From Pseudomonas wuhanensis (GTDB lineage Bacteria > Pseudomonadota > Gammaproteobacteria > Pseudomonadales > Pseudomonadaceae), in NCBI RefSeq assembly GCF_030687395.1, contig NZ_CP117430.1:744001-808000 (forward strand): a stretch of DNA of 64,000 bases, written 5' to 3'. Numbering within the stretch: position 1 is the stretch's first letter; every line of letters starts with the position of its first letter. Under the pieces are notes generated by a model, which was not told the DNA's origin, searched no databases, and was given only the letters and a program-made list of their open reading frames with translations. Positions 18,522-27,862 of the stretch are shown here, piece by piece. Position numbers and translations under genes: made by a program.

Positions 18522-19394
18522 TTAATAAAGCGCAGCAAACAACTTGCGACGGTACGTGGTTACCAGCGGGTGATCGTTGCCCAGCAGTTCGAACACTTGC
18601 AGCAAGGTCTTGTGCGGCAAGCCTTCGCTGTAGCTGCGATTGCGGATGAACAGCTTCAGCAAGGCATCCAGCGCCGCGTCGTATTGCTGACGGGCCAGTT
18701 GCTGGATCGCCAGTTGATAGACCGCCTCATCGTCCTGCGGATTTTTCGCCAGACGGGCTTTCAGGTCTGCCGCATCCGGCAAATCCCTGGCCTGACCGAG
18801 GAACTGGATCTGCGCCTTGGCGCCGGCCAGTGCGGCCTTGTGCTCATCGGTCTTGACCGCGTCGAGCACGATTTGCGCTTCACCCAGCTCGCCGCGCTCG
18901 GTGAGGCAGCGGGCGTAGAGAATCAGCGCCTTGGCGTTGGTGTTGTCTTCTGCCAGCAGCACTTTGAGCGTGGCTTCGGCGTCGGCGTAGCGGCCATCAT
19001 CAAACAGCGCCTGAGCCTGTTCGAACGGGTCGGCAGCAGCGGGCGGCGGCATTTGCACGTGGGGTTCGAGCATCGTGCGCACAGCCGATTCCGGTTGCGC
19101 ACCGGCAAAGCCGTCCACCGGTTGACCGTCCTTGAACAGCACCACCGTTGGCAGGCTGCGAATGCCGAAGCGCGCAACAATGTCCTGCTCGATGTCGCAA
19201 TTGACCTTGGCCAGCAGCAACTCGCCCTGATAGCTCTCGGCGATGGTTTGCAGCATCGGCATCAAGGCCTTGCACGGCGCACACCATTCGGCCCAGAAAT
19301 CCACCAGCACCGGTTTGTGAAAAGAGTTCTCGATCACCGACTGGTCGAAATCGGCAGTCGTGGCGTCGAAAATGTACGGCGTTTGCTGACTCAT
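18522..19394 (-). CDS. ybbN: CnoX/YbbN thioredoxin-TPR co-chaperone
   Basis: 290 residues. The N-terminal thioredoxin domain (about 1-110) has the active site WAEWCAPCK (Cys38, Cys41) and cis-Pro in RSLPTVVLF. A TPR-rich C-terminus follows (DGRYADAEATLKVLL, DALDALLKLFIRNR). CnoX hands substrates to GroEL and DnaK and guards them from overoxidation. Unlike E. coli YbbN, where the first Cys of the motif is Ser, the CXXC pair is intact here, so true redox activity is plausible. It is a single-gene unit. Confidence 0.93.
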   Translation of the reverse strand: MSQQTPYIFDATTADFDQSVIENSFHKPVLVDFWAEWCAPCKALMPMLQTIAESYQGELLLAKVNCDIEQDIVARFGIRSLPTVVLFKDGQPVDGFAGAQPESAVRTMLEPHVQMPPPAAADPFEQAQALFDDGRYADAEATLKVLLAEDNTNAKALILYARCLTERGELGEAQIVLDAVKTDEHKAALAGAKAQIQFLGQARDLPDAADLKARLAKNPQDDEAVYQLAIQQLARQQYDAALDALLKLFIRNRSYSEGLPHKTLLQVFELLGNDHPLVTTYRRKLFAALY

Positions 19395-19465
19395 GGGGGA
19401 TCTCGTAAAAGCGTGGATGTGGTCACTATAAGGCTTGGTGGGGGGTGGCCGGAAGTCAGAGTACT

Positions 19466-19496
19466 GATCGTTCCCACGCAGAGCGTGGGAACGATC
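19466..19496. terminator. perfect hairpin at the end of the methyltransferase gene
   Basis: GATCGTTCCCACGC and its exact reverse complement flank AGA: 14-bp arms with a 3-base loop. No T-run follows. This GTTCCCACGC-type hairpin is a common dispersed Pseudomonas repeat and may also act as a transcript end. It overlaps the stop codon at 19495-19497. Confidence 0.7.
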
Positions 19497-20151
19497 ATGT
19501 CCGGGTGGCGTGGTAAAGACTCACATGCCGAAACTCTTCAGGCTCGGCCAGATCCGGCAAGGTCATTGCCTCCAGCATTTCGATGCGCCGATACAACGGA
19601 TGGCGAAAATCCCTCACGCGCGAATCCGCCACCAACGCTTCCCGGCCACGGCTGAGAAACTCGTCGAGCAAGGGCAGATTTGCCCGGTCGTACAACACAT
19701 CGGCCACCAGAATCAGATCAAACCGATCGGCCTCGGCGAAAAAGTCTGTCGAGTAGCTAAGTTGCACGCCATTGAGTTCGGCATTCGCCCGACACGCGGT
19801 AATCGCCAGCGGGTCCAGGTCACAGGCCACCACTTCCAGAGCCCCGGCTTTCACCGCCGCAATCCCGGCGACCCCTGAACCGGCGCCGAAATCCAGCACC
19901 CGTTTACCTTCGACCCAATGCGGGTGTTCGGCAAGATAGCGAGCCACGGCCAGCCCACTGGCCCAGCAGAAACTCCAATACGGCGGCTCGTGGAGAATCC
20001 GCCGGGTTTCTTCCGGGCTGAAGGCACGGTCCATGTTGTCGCCGTCGATCAGCCAGAGTTTCAGCTCGGTGCCGGGTAACTCACAGGCTACAAGCTGTGC
20101 ATCGCCGAGCAGTTCAGCTAACGCTTGTTGCAGGTCGAGCGGTGCAATCAT
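19495..20151 (-). CDS. class I SAM-dependent methyltransferase (protein lysine type)
   Basis: 218 residues. SAM-binding motif I is VLDFGAGSGVAGIAAVKAG, followed by VVACDLDPLAITACRANAELNG and LILVADVLYDRANLPLL. This pattern fits the METTL20/ETFB-lysine or PrmA-like protein methyltransferases rather than RNA enzymes. There are no extra domains. It overlaps the YbaY-like lipoprotein gene by 4 bases. A TGA stop sits inside a perfect hairpin. The substrate is not determinable from sequence. Confidence 0.83.
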   Translation of the reverse strand: MIAPLDLQQALAELLGDAQLVACELPGTELKLWLIDGDNMDRAFSPEETRRILHEPPYWSFCWASGLAVARYLAEHPHWVEGKRVLDFGAGSGVAGIAAVKAGALEVVACDLDPLAITACRANAELNGVQLSYSTDFFAEADRFDLILVADVLYDRANLPLLDEFLSRGREALVADSRVRDFRHPLYRRIEMLEAMTLPDLAEPEEFRHVSLYHATRT

Positions 20152-20612
20152 GGCGCTTTGACGAATTGCAGCGGACCCAATGCCTGGGTAGTTGGTTGTG
20201 TGATCATTTGCGCCGGCAGATGCAGAATCAACTGCCCGGACTGGCTGGCGCGGCCGCGAAGCTCGACGCGGGCACCGGCCGGAAAGGATTCAGGGTTGAA
20301 GCGCAGACGAAACGGCAACACTTGATTGGTGCCGATCAGGTTGGAACTGGCTAGCAATAGTTGCGGACGATCCTTTTCGTCGATCACCAGCAACGCCAGT
20401 TCGACTTCGGCGCCGGCCGGCACGCCCTGCAGGGTGCCGCTCAATTCACGTTGATAAGCCGGCAGCGGACCGAGCTCGGCCGATGCCTTGGCTTTCTTCT
20501 GCGCCTGTTGCGGTGCAGGGCCGGGCGTTGGCGGCTGGGGCTTGGGCGCATCGCTGCCACAGGCCACCAACAGGCTGAAAAGACTGAGCAAAATGAGTGG
20601 TCGTAAAGACAT
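20148..20612 (-). CDS. YbaY-family lipoprotein
   Basis: 154 residues from [21 protein letters not shown], a signal peptide with lipobox LVAC and modified Cys18. A proline/glutamine-rich linker ([16 protein letters not shown]) follows. The final beta-sandwich domain carries [22 protein letters not shown] and [12 protein letters not shown], as in YbaY-type lipoproteins that resemble type III secretion pilotins. Ser at +3 and Asp at +4 after the Cys leave its final membrane uncertain. It overlaps the methyltransferase gene by 4 bases. Confidence 0.8.
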   Translation of the reverse strand: MSLRPLILLSLFSLLVACGSDAPKPQPPTPGPAPQQAQKKAKASAELGPLPAYQRELSGTLQGVPAGAEVELALLVIDEKDRPQLLLASSNLIGTNQVLPFRLRFNPESFPAGARVELRGRASQSGQLILHLPAQMITQPTTQALGPLQFVKAP

Positions 20613-20729
20613 TGGCGGCTCCAGCAAGCGAAATCCATAGACAGCCAGTCTGTATACCGCAAACCCTATGGCTTGTCTTGCCACGGGGATGCGCTACCAT
20701 GGCCCTCCCATTTTTTGTTGCCTGCCACC

Positions 20730-21194
20730 ATGCACTGTCCCTTCTGCGGTGCCAACGACACCAAGGTCATCGACTCGCGTCTGGTCGCCGAGGGCGAACA
20801 GGTGCGCCGCCGGCGTGAATGCCTGGCCTGCGGCGAACGTTTCACGACGTTCGAAACCGCTGAACTGGTGTTGCCGCGCCTGATCAAAACCGACGGCAGT
20901 CGCCAGCCGTTCGACGAAGAAAAACTCCGTGCCGGCATGCAGCGGGCGCTGGAGAAGCGCCCGGTGAGTGTCGAGCGCCTGGAATCGTCGCTGGTGCACA
21001 TCAAACACAAGCTGCGCGCCACCGGCGAACGCGAGGTCAAATCCCTCGTGGTTGGCGAACTGGTGATGGCCGAGCTGAAGAAGCTTGATGAAGTCGCCTA
21101 TATCCGCTTCGCTTCGGTGTACCGACGCTTCCAGGACCTCAACGAGTTCCGCGAAGAGATCGATCGCCTCGCCCGTGAGCCGGTGAAAGAATGA
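20730..21194 (+). CDS. nrdR: transcriptional repressor NrdR
   Basis: 154 residues starting [17 protein letters not shown]; frame further left is not conserved. The zinc ribbon uses CPFC and CLACGERF, and an ATP-cone domain follows from about residue 46 ([16 protein letters not shown]). NrdR senses ATP/dATP and represses ribonucleotide reductase genes. It is the first gene of the riboflavin block; its stop overlaps the ribD start as ATGA, a common arrangement in proteobacteria. Confidence 0.97.
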   Translation: MHCPFCGANDTKVIDSRLVAEGEQVRRRRECLACGERFTTFETAELVLPRLIKTDGSRQPFDEEKLRAGMQRALEKRPVSVERLESSLVHIKHKLRATGEREVKSLVVGELVMAELKKLDEVAYIRFASVYRRFQDLNEFREEIDRLAREPVKE

Positions 21195-22324
21195 CCACTT
21201 CTTCCGAACAAGCCATCCTCGACGCGCATTACATGGCCCGAGCCCTGGAACTGGCGCGCAAAGGTCATTACACGACGCATCCCAACCCCCGGGTTGGCTG
21301 CGTGGTAGTGCGCGACGGGCAGATTGTCGGCGAAGGCTGGCATGTGCGCACCGGCGAGCCCCATGCTGAAGTCCATGCCCTGCGCGCCGCTGGCGACAAG
21401 GCGCGGGGCGCCACGGCTTACGTGACCCTCGAACCTTGCAGCCACCACGGCCGTACGCCGCCTTGCGCCGATGCGCTGGTGAATGCCGGTGTGGCGCGCG
21501 TCGTTGCGGCGATGCAGGACCCGAACCCGGAAGTCGCCGGTCGCGGTCTGCAACGTCTGGCCCAGGCCGGTATCGCCACTGAAAGCGGCGTGCTGGAAGG
21601 CGAGGCGCGCACGCTCAATCAAGGCTTCCTCAAACGCATGGAACATGGCTTGCCGTTCGTGCGGGTCAAGTTGGCGATGAGCCTCGACGGTCGCACGGCG
21701 ATGGAAAGCGGCGAGAGCCAGTGGATCACCGGCCCCGCGGCGCGTTCGGCGGTACAGCGTTTGCGCGCCCAGGCCAGCGTGGTGCTGACCGGCGCCGACA
21801 CGGTGCTGGCGGACAACGCCCGTTTAACTGTGCGTGCCGACGAGTTGGGTCTGGACGCTGAGCAGACCGCGTTGGCCATGAGCCGTCCGCCGCTTCGCGT
21901 GCTGATCGACGGTCGCCTGCGGGTGCCGCTGAATGCACCGTTCTTCAAGGCGGGTCCTGCACTGGTCGCCACGTGTGTCGCGGTGGAAGAACAGTACGCC
22001 AACGGCCCGGAATGCCTGATCGTGCCGGGCGATGATGGCCAGGTCGATCTGCATCAGTTGCTGGTCGAGCTCGCCAACCGTGGTGTCAATGAAGTGTTGG
22101 TCGAAGCCGGCCCGCGACTGGCTGGCGCGTTTGCCCAGCTCGGACTGGTGGATGAGTTCCAGATCTTCATCGCCGGCAAGTTTCTCGGCTCCTCGGCCCG
22201 TCCCTTACTGGACTGGCCACTGGCGCAGATGAAAGATGCGCCTGAGCTCAAAATCACCGAAATTCGTGCGGTTGGCGATGACTGGCGAGTCACTGCCATT
22301 CCTGTGCCATTGGCGAGCGTATAA
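21191..22324 (+). CDS. ribD: bifunctional riboflavin deaminase/reductase RibD
   Basis: 377 residues. The N-terminal deaminase half shows [11 protein letters not shown] and the zinc site [15 protein letters not shown]. The C-terminal reductase half (from about 145) has [14 protein letters not shown] and [17 protein letters not shown]. It deaminates then reduces the pyrimidine intermediate of riboflavin synthesis using NADPH. It is coupled to nrdR by a 4-base overlap and followed 47 bases later by ribE. Confidence 0.97.
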   Translation: MTTSSEQAILDAHYMARALELARKGHYTTHPNPRVGCVVVRDGQIVGEGWHVRTGEPHAEVHALRAAGDKARGATAYVTLEPCSHHGRTPPCADALVNAGVARVVAAMQDPNPEVAGRGLQRLAQAGIATESGVLEGEARTLNQGFLKRMEHGLPFVRVKLAMSLDGRTAMESGESQWITGPAARSAVQRLRAQASVVLTGADTVLADNARLTVRADELGLDAEQTALAMSRPPLRVLIDGRLRVPLNAPFFKAGPALVATCVAVEEQYANGPECLIVPGDDGQVDLHQLLVELANRGVNEVLVEAGPRLAGAFAQLGLVDEFQIFIAGKFLGSSARPLLDWPLAQMKDAPELKITEIRAVGDDWRVTAIPVPLASV

Positions 22325-22371
22325 TTCCCGGCCATTGCTCTAGCGCTGGCTCTGTTCTCGAGGAGGACTCC

Positions 22372-23037
22372 ATGTTTACCGGCATCATCGAATCCATCGG
22401 CAGTATTCGCGCATTGACCCCAAAAGGCGGAGATGTGCGGGTTTACGTAGAAACCGGCAAGCTCGACCTGAGCGACGTCAAGCTGGGCGACAGCATTGCC
22501 GTCAATGGCGTGTGCCTGACCGCGGTTGAATTGCCGGGCAATGGCTTTGCGGCGGACGTCAGTCGCGAAACCCTCGACTGCACCGCGATGAATGACTTGA
22601 AAAGCGGCAGCCCGGTGAATCTGGAAAAAGCCCTGACCCCGACCACCCGTCTCGGCGGGCATCTGGTCAGCGGTCACGTCGATGGCGTGGGCGAAGTGGT
22701 TGCCCGCACCGACAATGCCCGCGCCGTGGAATTTCGCATCCGTGCCCCGAAAGACCTGGCCAAGTACATCGCCCATAAAGGCTCGATCACCGTCGACGGC
22801 ACCAGCCTGACGGTGAACGCGGTCGATGGCGCCGAATTCCTGCTGACGATCATTCCGCACACCCTGAGCGAAACCATCATGGCGTCGTACCAGCCTGGTC
22901 GCCGGGTGAACCTGGAAGTCGACTTGCTGGCCCGTTATCTGGAACGCCTGTTGTTGGGCGATAAGGCCGCAGAGCCTGCAAAGTCCGGCAACATTACCGA
23001 AAGCTTTCTGGCCGAGAACGGCTACCTCAATTCCTGA
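22372..23037 (+). CDS. ribE: riboflavin synthase alpha subunit
   Basis: 221 residues made of two similar lumazine-binding barrels. The first begins MFTGIIESIG and holds VNGVCLTAV. The second has GGHLVSGHVDGVG and VDGTSLTVNAV. The enzyme dismutates two lumazines into riboflavin plus a diaminouracil. A strong ribosome site GAGGAGG lies just before the ATG. It is third in the rib operon; in some naming schemes it is ribC. Confidence 0.96.
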   Translation: MFTGIIESIGSIRALTPKGGDVRVYVETGKLDLSDVKLGDSIAVNGVCLTAVELPGNGFAADVSRETLDCTAMNDLKSGSPVNLEKALTPTTRLGGHLVSGHVDGVGEVVARTDNARAVEFRIRAPKDLAKYIAHKGSITVDGTSLTVNAVDGAEFLLTIIPHTLSETIMASYQPGRRVNLEVDLLARYLERLLLGDKAAEPAKSGNITESFLAENGYLNS

Positions 23038-23068
23038 ACCTCAATTTTTGAAAGAAGGGGGGTGCCTT

Positions 23069-24160
23069 GTGGCGCTCAATAGCATCGAAGAACTGGTTGA
23101 AGACATCCGCCAAGGCAAGATGGTCATCCTCATGGATGACGAAGACCGCGAGAACGAAGGCGACCTGATCATGGCCGCCGAGTGCTGCCAGCCTGAGCAC
23201 ATCAACTTCATGGCCAAGCACGCCCGTGGCCTGATCTGCATGCCGATGAGCCGCGAGCGCTGCGAACTGCTCAAGCTGCCGTTGATGGCGCCACGCAACG
23301 GTTCCGGCTTCGGCACCAAGTTCACCGTGTCCATCGAAGCCGCCGAAGGCGTGACCACCGGTATCTCCGCGGCCGACCGTGCGCGCACCGTGCAAGCCGC
23401 TGCCGCCAAAGACGCCAAGGCTGAAGACATCGTCAGCCCTGGCCATATCTTCCCGCTGATGGCCCAGGCCGGTGGCACCCTGGCCCGCGCCGGCCACACT
23501 GAAGCAGCCTGCGACCTGGCGCGCATGGCCGGTTTCGAGCCGAGCGGTGTGATCTGCGAAGTGATGAACGACGACGGCACCATGTCCCGTCGCGCTGAAC
23601 TCGAAGCGTTTGCCGCCGAACACAACATCAAGATCGGCACCATCGCCGACCTGATTCACTACCGGATGATCCACGAACGTACCGTTCAGCGGATTGCCGA
23701 GCAGCCGCTGGACAGCGAATTGGGCCAGTTCAACCTGGTGACCTATCGTGATTCGGTGGAAGGCGATGTGCACATGGCGCTGACCCTGGGCACCGTGTGT
23801 GCCGAAGAGCCGACGCTGGTCCGGGTGCACAACATGGACCCGCTGCGTGACCTGTTGATGGTCAAGCAACCGGGCCGCTGGAGCCTGCGCGCCGCCATGG
23901 CTGCGGTTGCCGAGGCTGGCAGCGGCGTGGTGCTGTTGCTCGGTCACCCGCTCGATGGCGACGTGTTGCTGGCACACATCCGTGAAACCGCCGACCACAC
24001 CGCGGTGAAAAAACCGACCACCTACAGCATCGTCGGTGCCGGTTCGCAGATCCTTCGCGACCTGGGCGTGCGTAAAATGCGCCTGATGTCTGCGCCGATG
24101 AAATTTAATGCGATATCCGGTTTCGATCTGGAAGTTGTAGAATACGTGCCCTCCGAATAA
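23069..24160 (+). CDS. ribBA: DHBP synthase with degenerate GTP cyclohydrolase II-like domain (RibBA)
   Basis: 363 residues from a GTG start at 23069, chosen because AGAAGGGGGG precedes it at suitable distance; an ATG seven codons upstream overlaps that site. Residues 1-205 are an intact DHBP synthase with the metal/substrate loop DDEDRENEGD and GHTEAACDL. Residues from about 215 follow the GCHII fold, but the zinc motif CX10CXC is gone: the segment VHNMDPLRD has Asp257 where the first Cys should be. The GCHII reaction is therefore likely supplied by ribA at 27863. The C-terminal half may be regulatory. Confidence 0.93.
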   Translation: MALNSIEELVEDIRQGKMVILMDDEDRENEGDLIMAAECCQPEHINFMAKHARGLICMPMSRERCELLKLPLMAPRNGSGFGTKFTVSIEAAEGVTTGISAADRARTVQAAAAKDAKAEDIVSPGHIFPLMAQAGGTLARAGHTEAACDLARMAGFEPSGVICEVMNDDGTMSRRAELEAFAAEHNIKIGTIADLIHYRMIHERTVQRIAEQPLDSELGQFNLVTYRDSVEGDVHMALTLGTVCAEEPTLVRVHNMDPLRDLLMVKQPGRWSLRAAMAAVAEAGSGVVLLLGHPLDGDVLLAHIRETADHTAVKKPTTYSIVGAGSQILRDLGVRKMRLMSAPMKFNAISGFDLEVVEYVPSE

Positions 24161-24208
24161 TGACCCGGGATTTGGCATCATTGTTCACTTAAGGCGTGTT
24201 TGATTTAC

Positions 24209-24298
24209 TGTGGCGAGGGAGCTTGCTCCCGCTTGGGTGCGCAGCGCCCACAAGAGGGGCCGCTACGCAGCCCAGCGGGAGCAAGCTCCCTCGCCACA
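24209..24298. repeat. REPIN, GCGAGGGAGCTTGCTCCC family
   Basis: TGTGGCGAGGGAGCTTGCTCCC at 24209 and its mirror ending at 24298 lie inside the rib operon between ribBA and ribH. Confidence 0.9.
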
Positions 24299-24363
24299 AC
24301 GATTTGCAAGTGAACATCATTGCGGAATTTCCGGTGCTGTATTCGCGGTTCAAATATCACTGA

Positions 24364-24386
24364 GGGACGCGTAGAAAACGCGTCCC
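24364..24386 (+). promoter_or_regulatory. perfect hairpin in the ribH leader
   Basis: GGGACGCGT and ACGCGTCCC pair exactly around a 5-base loop AGAAA, 22 bases before the ribH ATG. No T-run follows, so it is not a standard terminator. It could be a processing or stability element between ribBA and ribH. Confidence 0.5.
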
Positions 24387-24408
24387 GGCTCTTTAAGAGA
24401 TCTAACGA

Positions 24409-24885
24409 ATGACCCTGAAGACCATCGAAGGTACCTTCATCGCCCCTAAAGGCCGCTACGCTTTGGTAGTGGGCCGTTTCAACAGCTTCGTCGTTGAAAG
24501 CCTGGTCAGCGGTGCAGTTGATGCCCTGGTTCGCCATGGCGTGAGCGAAAGCGACATCACCATCATCCGTGCGCCTGGCGCCTTCGAAATCCCGCTGGTT
24601 GCGCAAAAAGTCGCTCAGAAAGGCGAGTTCGCGGCAATCATCGCCCTGGGCGCAGTCATTCGTGGCGGTACTCCGCACTTCGAATACGTGGCGGGCGAAT
24701 GCACCAAGGGCCTGGCCCAGGTGTCCATGGAGTTCGGCGTGCCGGTCGCTTTCGGCGTACTGACAGTTGATTCCATCGAACAAGCCATCGAACGTTCCGG
24801 CACCAAGGCCGGTAACAAAGGTGCTGAAGCTGCCCTGTCCGCTCTGGAAATGGTCAGCCTGCTGGCGCAGTTGGAGGCCAAGTGA
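24409..24885 (+). CDS. ribH: 6,7-dimethyl-8-ribityllumazine synthase
   Basis: 158 residues, the usual size. It shows [18 protein letters not shown] at the N-terminus, [19 protein letters not shown] sequence, the catalytic loop [14 protein letters not shown] with its His, and [12 protein letters not shown]. It condenses the DHBP product with aminouracil to lumazine and assembles into oligomeric shells. It is separated from ribBA by a REPIN and a strong hairpin, and overlaps nusB by 4 bases. Confidence 0.97.
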   Translation: MTLKTIEGTFIAPKGRYALVVGRFNSFVVESLVSGAVDALVRHGVSESDITIIRAPGAFEIPLVAQKVAQKGEFAAIIALGAVIRGGTPHFEYVAGECTKGLAQVSMEFGVPVAFGVLTVDSIEQAIERSGTKAGNKGAEAALSALEMVSLLAQLEAK

Positions 24886-25382
24886 TTAGCGACGATAGCG
24901 ATCGTTTCAACCCGCGCGATCCAAAGCCTGCGGATGCCGGCAAGCCATCGAAAAGCGTCAAGCGTCGCGAAGCCCGTCAGCTCGCGACTCAGGCGCTGTA
25001 CCAATGGCACATGGCCAAGCAGTCGCTGAACGAGATCGAAGCGCAGTTCCGGGTCGATAACGATTTCAGCGATGTCGACGGCGCCTACTTCCGTGAAATC
25101 CTGCATGGGGTTCCGGCACAGAAGGACCGGATCGACGCCGCACTGGCGCCATGCCTGGACATCACCATCGAAGAGCTGGACCCGGTTGAACTGGCGGTTC
25201 TGCGCCTGTCCACCTGGGAGCTGCTCGAGCGCGTTGATGTGCCGTACCGCGTTGTGATCAACGAAGGTATCGAACTGGCCAAGGTCTTCGGTTCCACCGA
25301 CGGCCACAAGTTCGTCAACGGTGTGCTCGACAAGCTGGCCCCGCGTCTGCGTGAAGCTGAAGTGAAGGCGTTCAAGCGCTGA
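24882..25382 (+). CDS. nusB: transcription antitermination factor NusB
   Basis: 166 residues from a GTG start within the ribH stop (GTGA). The N-terminal 25 residues are a charged extension; the core [18 protein letters not shown] begins the all-helical NusB fold and ends with [27 protein letters not shown]. NusB with NusE/S10 binds boxA RNA to allow rRNA antitermination. The ribH-nusB coupling is conserved in proteobacteria. Confidence 0.97.
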   Translation: MISDDSDRFNPRDPKPADAGKPSKSVKRREARQLATQALYQWHMAKQSLNEIEAQFRVDNDFSDVDGAYFREILHGVPAQKDRIDAALAPCLDITIEELDPVELAVLRLSTWELLERVDVPYRVVINEGIELAKVFGSTDGHKFVNGVLDKLAPRLREAEVKAFKR

Positions 25383-25400
25383 TCGGCGCTTGTAATCGCT

Positions 25401-26366
25401 ATGGGTGAGTTTGAGCTGATCCGCAATTTCTTCGCCGCCGCGCCTTGTGCGCAGGGCGGCGAAGGCGTTGCCCTCGGGATCGGCGACGACTGTGCCTTGC
25501 TGGCTGTTCCCCCCGGGGAGCAGTTGGCGATTTCCACCGACACGCTCGTGGCCGGTGTGCATTTCGCAGACCCCTGCGACCCGTTTCTGCTCGGTCAGCG
25601 CTCGCTGGCTGTGGCTGTCAGTGATCTGGCCGCCATGGGCGCCGCTCCCATTGCCTTTACCCTTGCCCTGACCTTGCCGACGGTGACCACCGATTGGCTG
25701 GAAGCCTTCGCCCGTGGTTTGAACCTCATGGCGCAAAATTGCGGTGTGGCGCTGGTGGGGGGCGATACTACCCGCGGGCCGCTGAGCCTGACCATGACCG
25801 TATTCGGTCGGGTGCCGGCTGGTTTGGCGTTGACCCGCAGCGGCGCACGGCCGGGTGATTTGCTCTGCGTGGGCGGTGAGCTGGGGAACGGCGCGGGTGC
25901 ATTGCCATTGGTGCTCGGCCAGCGAATGGCTGACCCGGCCATCGCTGATCCGTTGCGTGCCCATTACTGGTCACCGCAACCGCAGCTGGGGCTGGGCATG
26001 GCGTTGCGCGGCAGAGCCACTGCGGCGCTGGATATCTCCGACGGCCTGCTCGCCGACTGCGGACACATTGCCCTGGCGTCGAAAGTCGGGGTTCAGGTGG
26101 AGCGCAGTAAGCTGCCGTTGTCGAAGGCGCTGCTGGCCTTCCTCGGCCAGTCCGACGCTGAGCAAGCCGCCCTGAGCGGCGGTGACGATTACGTGCTGGC
26201 CTTCACCTTGCCGCCCGCCGAGTTGCCATCGTTGCTGGCGGACGGCTGGCCGATCCATGTGCTTGGGCGGGTCGTAGCAGGGCAGGGCGTGACACTGCTG
26301 GACGCCGACGGACACGACATCACCCCGCCAGTCCGGGGTTACCAACATTTTCGGGAGACACCGTGA
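25401..26366 (+). CDS. thiL: thiamine-monophosphate kinase
   Basis: 321 residues of the PurM-like fold. Seen are the N-terminal ELIRNFFA, the metal/ATP block GIGDDCALL, STDTLVAGVHF, VSDLAAMGA, the VGGDTTRG loop and DISDGLLADCGH. It phosphorylates thiamine monophosphate to the active diphosphate. It starts 18 bases after nusB and its stop overlaps the pgpA GTG start. Confidence 0.96.
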   Translation: MGEFELIRNFFAAAPCAQGGEGVALGIGDDCALLAVPPGEQLAISTDTLVAGVHFADPCDPFLLGQRSLAVAVSDLAAMGAAPIAFTLALTLPTVTTDWLEAFARGLNLMAQNCGVALVGGDTTRGPLSLTMTVFGRVPAGLALTRSGARPGDLLCVGGELGNGAGALPLVLGQRMADPAIADPLRAHYWSPQPQLGLGMALRGRATAALDISDGLLADCGHIALASKVGVQVERSKLPLSKALLAFLGQSDAEQAALSGGDDYVLAFTLPPAELPSLLADGWPIHVLGRVVAGQGVTLLDADGHDITPPVRGYQHFRETP

Positions 26367-26866
26367 CAGATCATCCCAAACAGGTCCCGGCGCAGTTCGT
26401 ACCGCCGTCGGTCTGGCGCAATCCGTGGCATTTCCTGGCGTTCGGCTTCGGCTCGGGCACCCTGCCAAAAGCGCCGGGCACCTGGGGTTCGTTAGTGGCG
26501 TTACCCTTTATTCCGTTGTGGCAGATGCTGCCCGACTGGGGCTACTGGCTGATGCTCGGCATCACCATGCTCTTCGGCTTCTGGCTGTGCGGCAAGGTCG
26601 CCGACGATTTGCGCGTACATGACCACGAAGGCATCGTCTGGGACGAAATGGTCGGGATGTGGATCACCCTGTGGCTGGTGCCGGAAGGCTGGTACTGGTT
26701 GCTGGCGGGGTTCCTGATGTTCCGCTTCTTCGACATCCTCAAGCCGTGGCCGATTCACTGGATCGACCGGCATGTGCACGGTGGTGTCGGGATCATGCTC
26801 GACGACGTGCTGGCGGGCGTATTTGCGTGGTTGGCGATGCAAGCGCTGGTGTGGTTTTTCGTCTGA
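26363..26866 (+). CDS. pgpA: phosphatidylglycerophosphatase A
   Basis: 167 residues with a GTG start inside the thiL stop. Membrane segments and the family blocks GFGSGTLPKAPGTWGS, DHEGIVWDEMVGMW and RFFDILKPWPI are present. It removes the phosphate from phosphatidylglycerophosphate in the inner membrane. It is the last gene of the nusB-thiL-pgpA run before a periplasmic binding protein. Confidence 0.96.
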   Translation: MTDHPKQVPAQFVPPSVWRNPWHFLAFGFGSGTLPKAPGTWGSLVALPFIPLWQMLPDWGYWLMLGITMLFGFWLCGKVADDLRVHDHEGIVWDEMVGMWITLWLVPEGWYWLLAGFLMFRFFDILKPWPIHWIDRHVHGGVGIMLDDVLAGVFAWLAMQALVWFFV

Positions 26867-26889
26867 AGCGTCCAGTGAGAGAACCGGGG

Positions 26890-27627
26890 ATGGCGCGACG
26901 CGGGTTGCTGCTGATGGTTTTCGCAGTGTTCTGCTCGTTCGCCCAAGCGGGGGACGCACCGACAATGCCGCCCGTGATTCACCTCGCCAGTGAAGCCTGG
27001 GAAGACTTCACCGCCGCCGATGGCCATGGGTTGGGCTGGGACGTGTTGCGCGAAGTGTTCGAGCCGGCGGGCGTCAAACTGGATATTCGAACCGAACCGT
27101 ATACACGCGCCACGGGCCTTGCACAGCGTGGCGAAGTGGACGCTTGTGTCGGTGCCTATCGGGATGAAGTCAGCGGTGTGCTCTATCCGCGCTGGAGTTT
27201 CGATACCGATCCGATCTATGCGCTGGGTCTGGCCAGCAATCCGGTGCCGACCCTGCAAACCCTGGGCAACTATCGATTGGCCTGGGTGCGCGGCTACAAG
27301 TACCAGGCTTATCTGCCCAATGTGCAGCGCTATAACGAAGTCGTGCGGCGGACGGGAATTCTGTCGATGCTGACCCACAATCGCGTCGACTACTACATCG
27401 ATGCGCTGACCGAAGTCGATTACATCGTTAATCGAGCCAAGGACCCGTCGCAGTTTCGCCGCACGCACATCGCGGACCTGCCACTGTACCTGTGCTTCGC
27501 CGATACACCAGGAGCTCGCAAGTTGATGGCGCTGTTCGATCAGCGCATGGAAGTGCTGGTCAAAAATGGCCAGCTGAAACCGATTTTCGCAAAGTGGAAA
27601 CAGCCGTACCCGTTTGGCACAGACTGA
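26890..27627 (+). CDS. periplasmic substrate-binding protein (family 3 type)
   Basis: 245 residues starting MARRGLLLMVFAVFCSFAQAG, a signal peptide. The body resembles amino-acid-type (SBP_bac_3) binding proteins: LASEAWEDFTAADGHGLGWDVLREVF, the RGEVDACVGAYRDEV hinge, and VDYYIDALTEVDYIV. No permease or ATPase is adjacent, so it may be a stand-alone sensor-like binding protein, as is common in Pseudomonas. The longer frame upstream overlaps pgpA and is rejected. Confidence 0.82.
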   Translation: MARRGLLLMVFAVFCSFAQAGDAPTMPPVIHLASEAWEDFTAADGHGLGWDVLREVFEPAGVKLDIRTEPYTRATGLAQRGEVDACVGAYRDEVSGVLYPRWSFDTDPIYALGLASNPVPTLQTLGNYRLAWVRGYKYQAYLPNVQRYNEVVRRTGILSMLTHNRVDYYIDALTEVDYIVNRAKDPSQFRRTHIADLPLYLCFADTPGARKLMALFDQRMEVLVKNGQLKPIFAKWKQPYPFGTD

Positions 27628-27637
27628 ATACGGTCAA

Positions 27638-27727
27638 TGTGGGAGCGGGCTTGCTCGCGAAAGCGATATATCAGGCTACTCATATGTTGAATGTGAGTCC
27701 GCTTTCGCGAGCAAGCCCGCTCCCACA
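27638..27727. repeat. REPIN, GCGGGCTTGCTCGCGAAAGCG family
   Basis: TGTGGGAGCGGGCTTGCTCG at 27638 and the mirror TTTCGCGAGCAAGCCCGCTC near 27703-27722 flank about 40 bases. It lies between the binding-protein gene and ribA. Confidence 0.9.
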
Positions 27728-27862
27728 AGGGTCGTTGGCTTGGCCTCTTGATCAAACATTTTGATCGTTATGCCCCATAATTCAGCCTAAGCGTCTGCAG
27801 GAACGTGCTGTTACAATGCCGCCTCTGCGAATCTTCAGTACTTATAGATCAGGAGCACACCG

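Noticed and set aside
20700..23068. An FMN riboswitch in the riboflavin block
   Set aside because: Gaps before ribD, ribE and ribBA are too short for the aptamer and I see no conserved helices.
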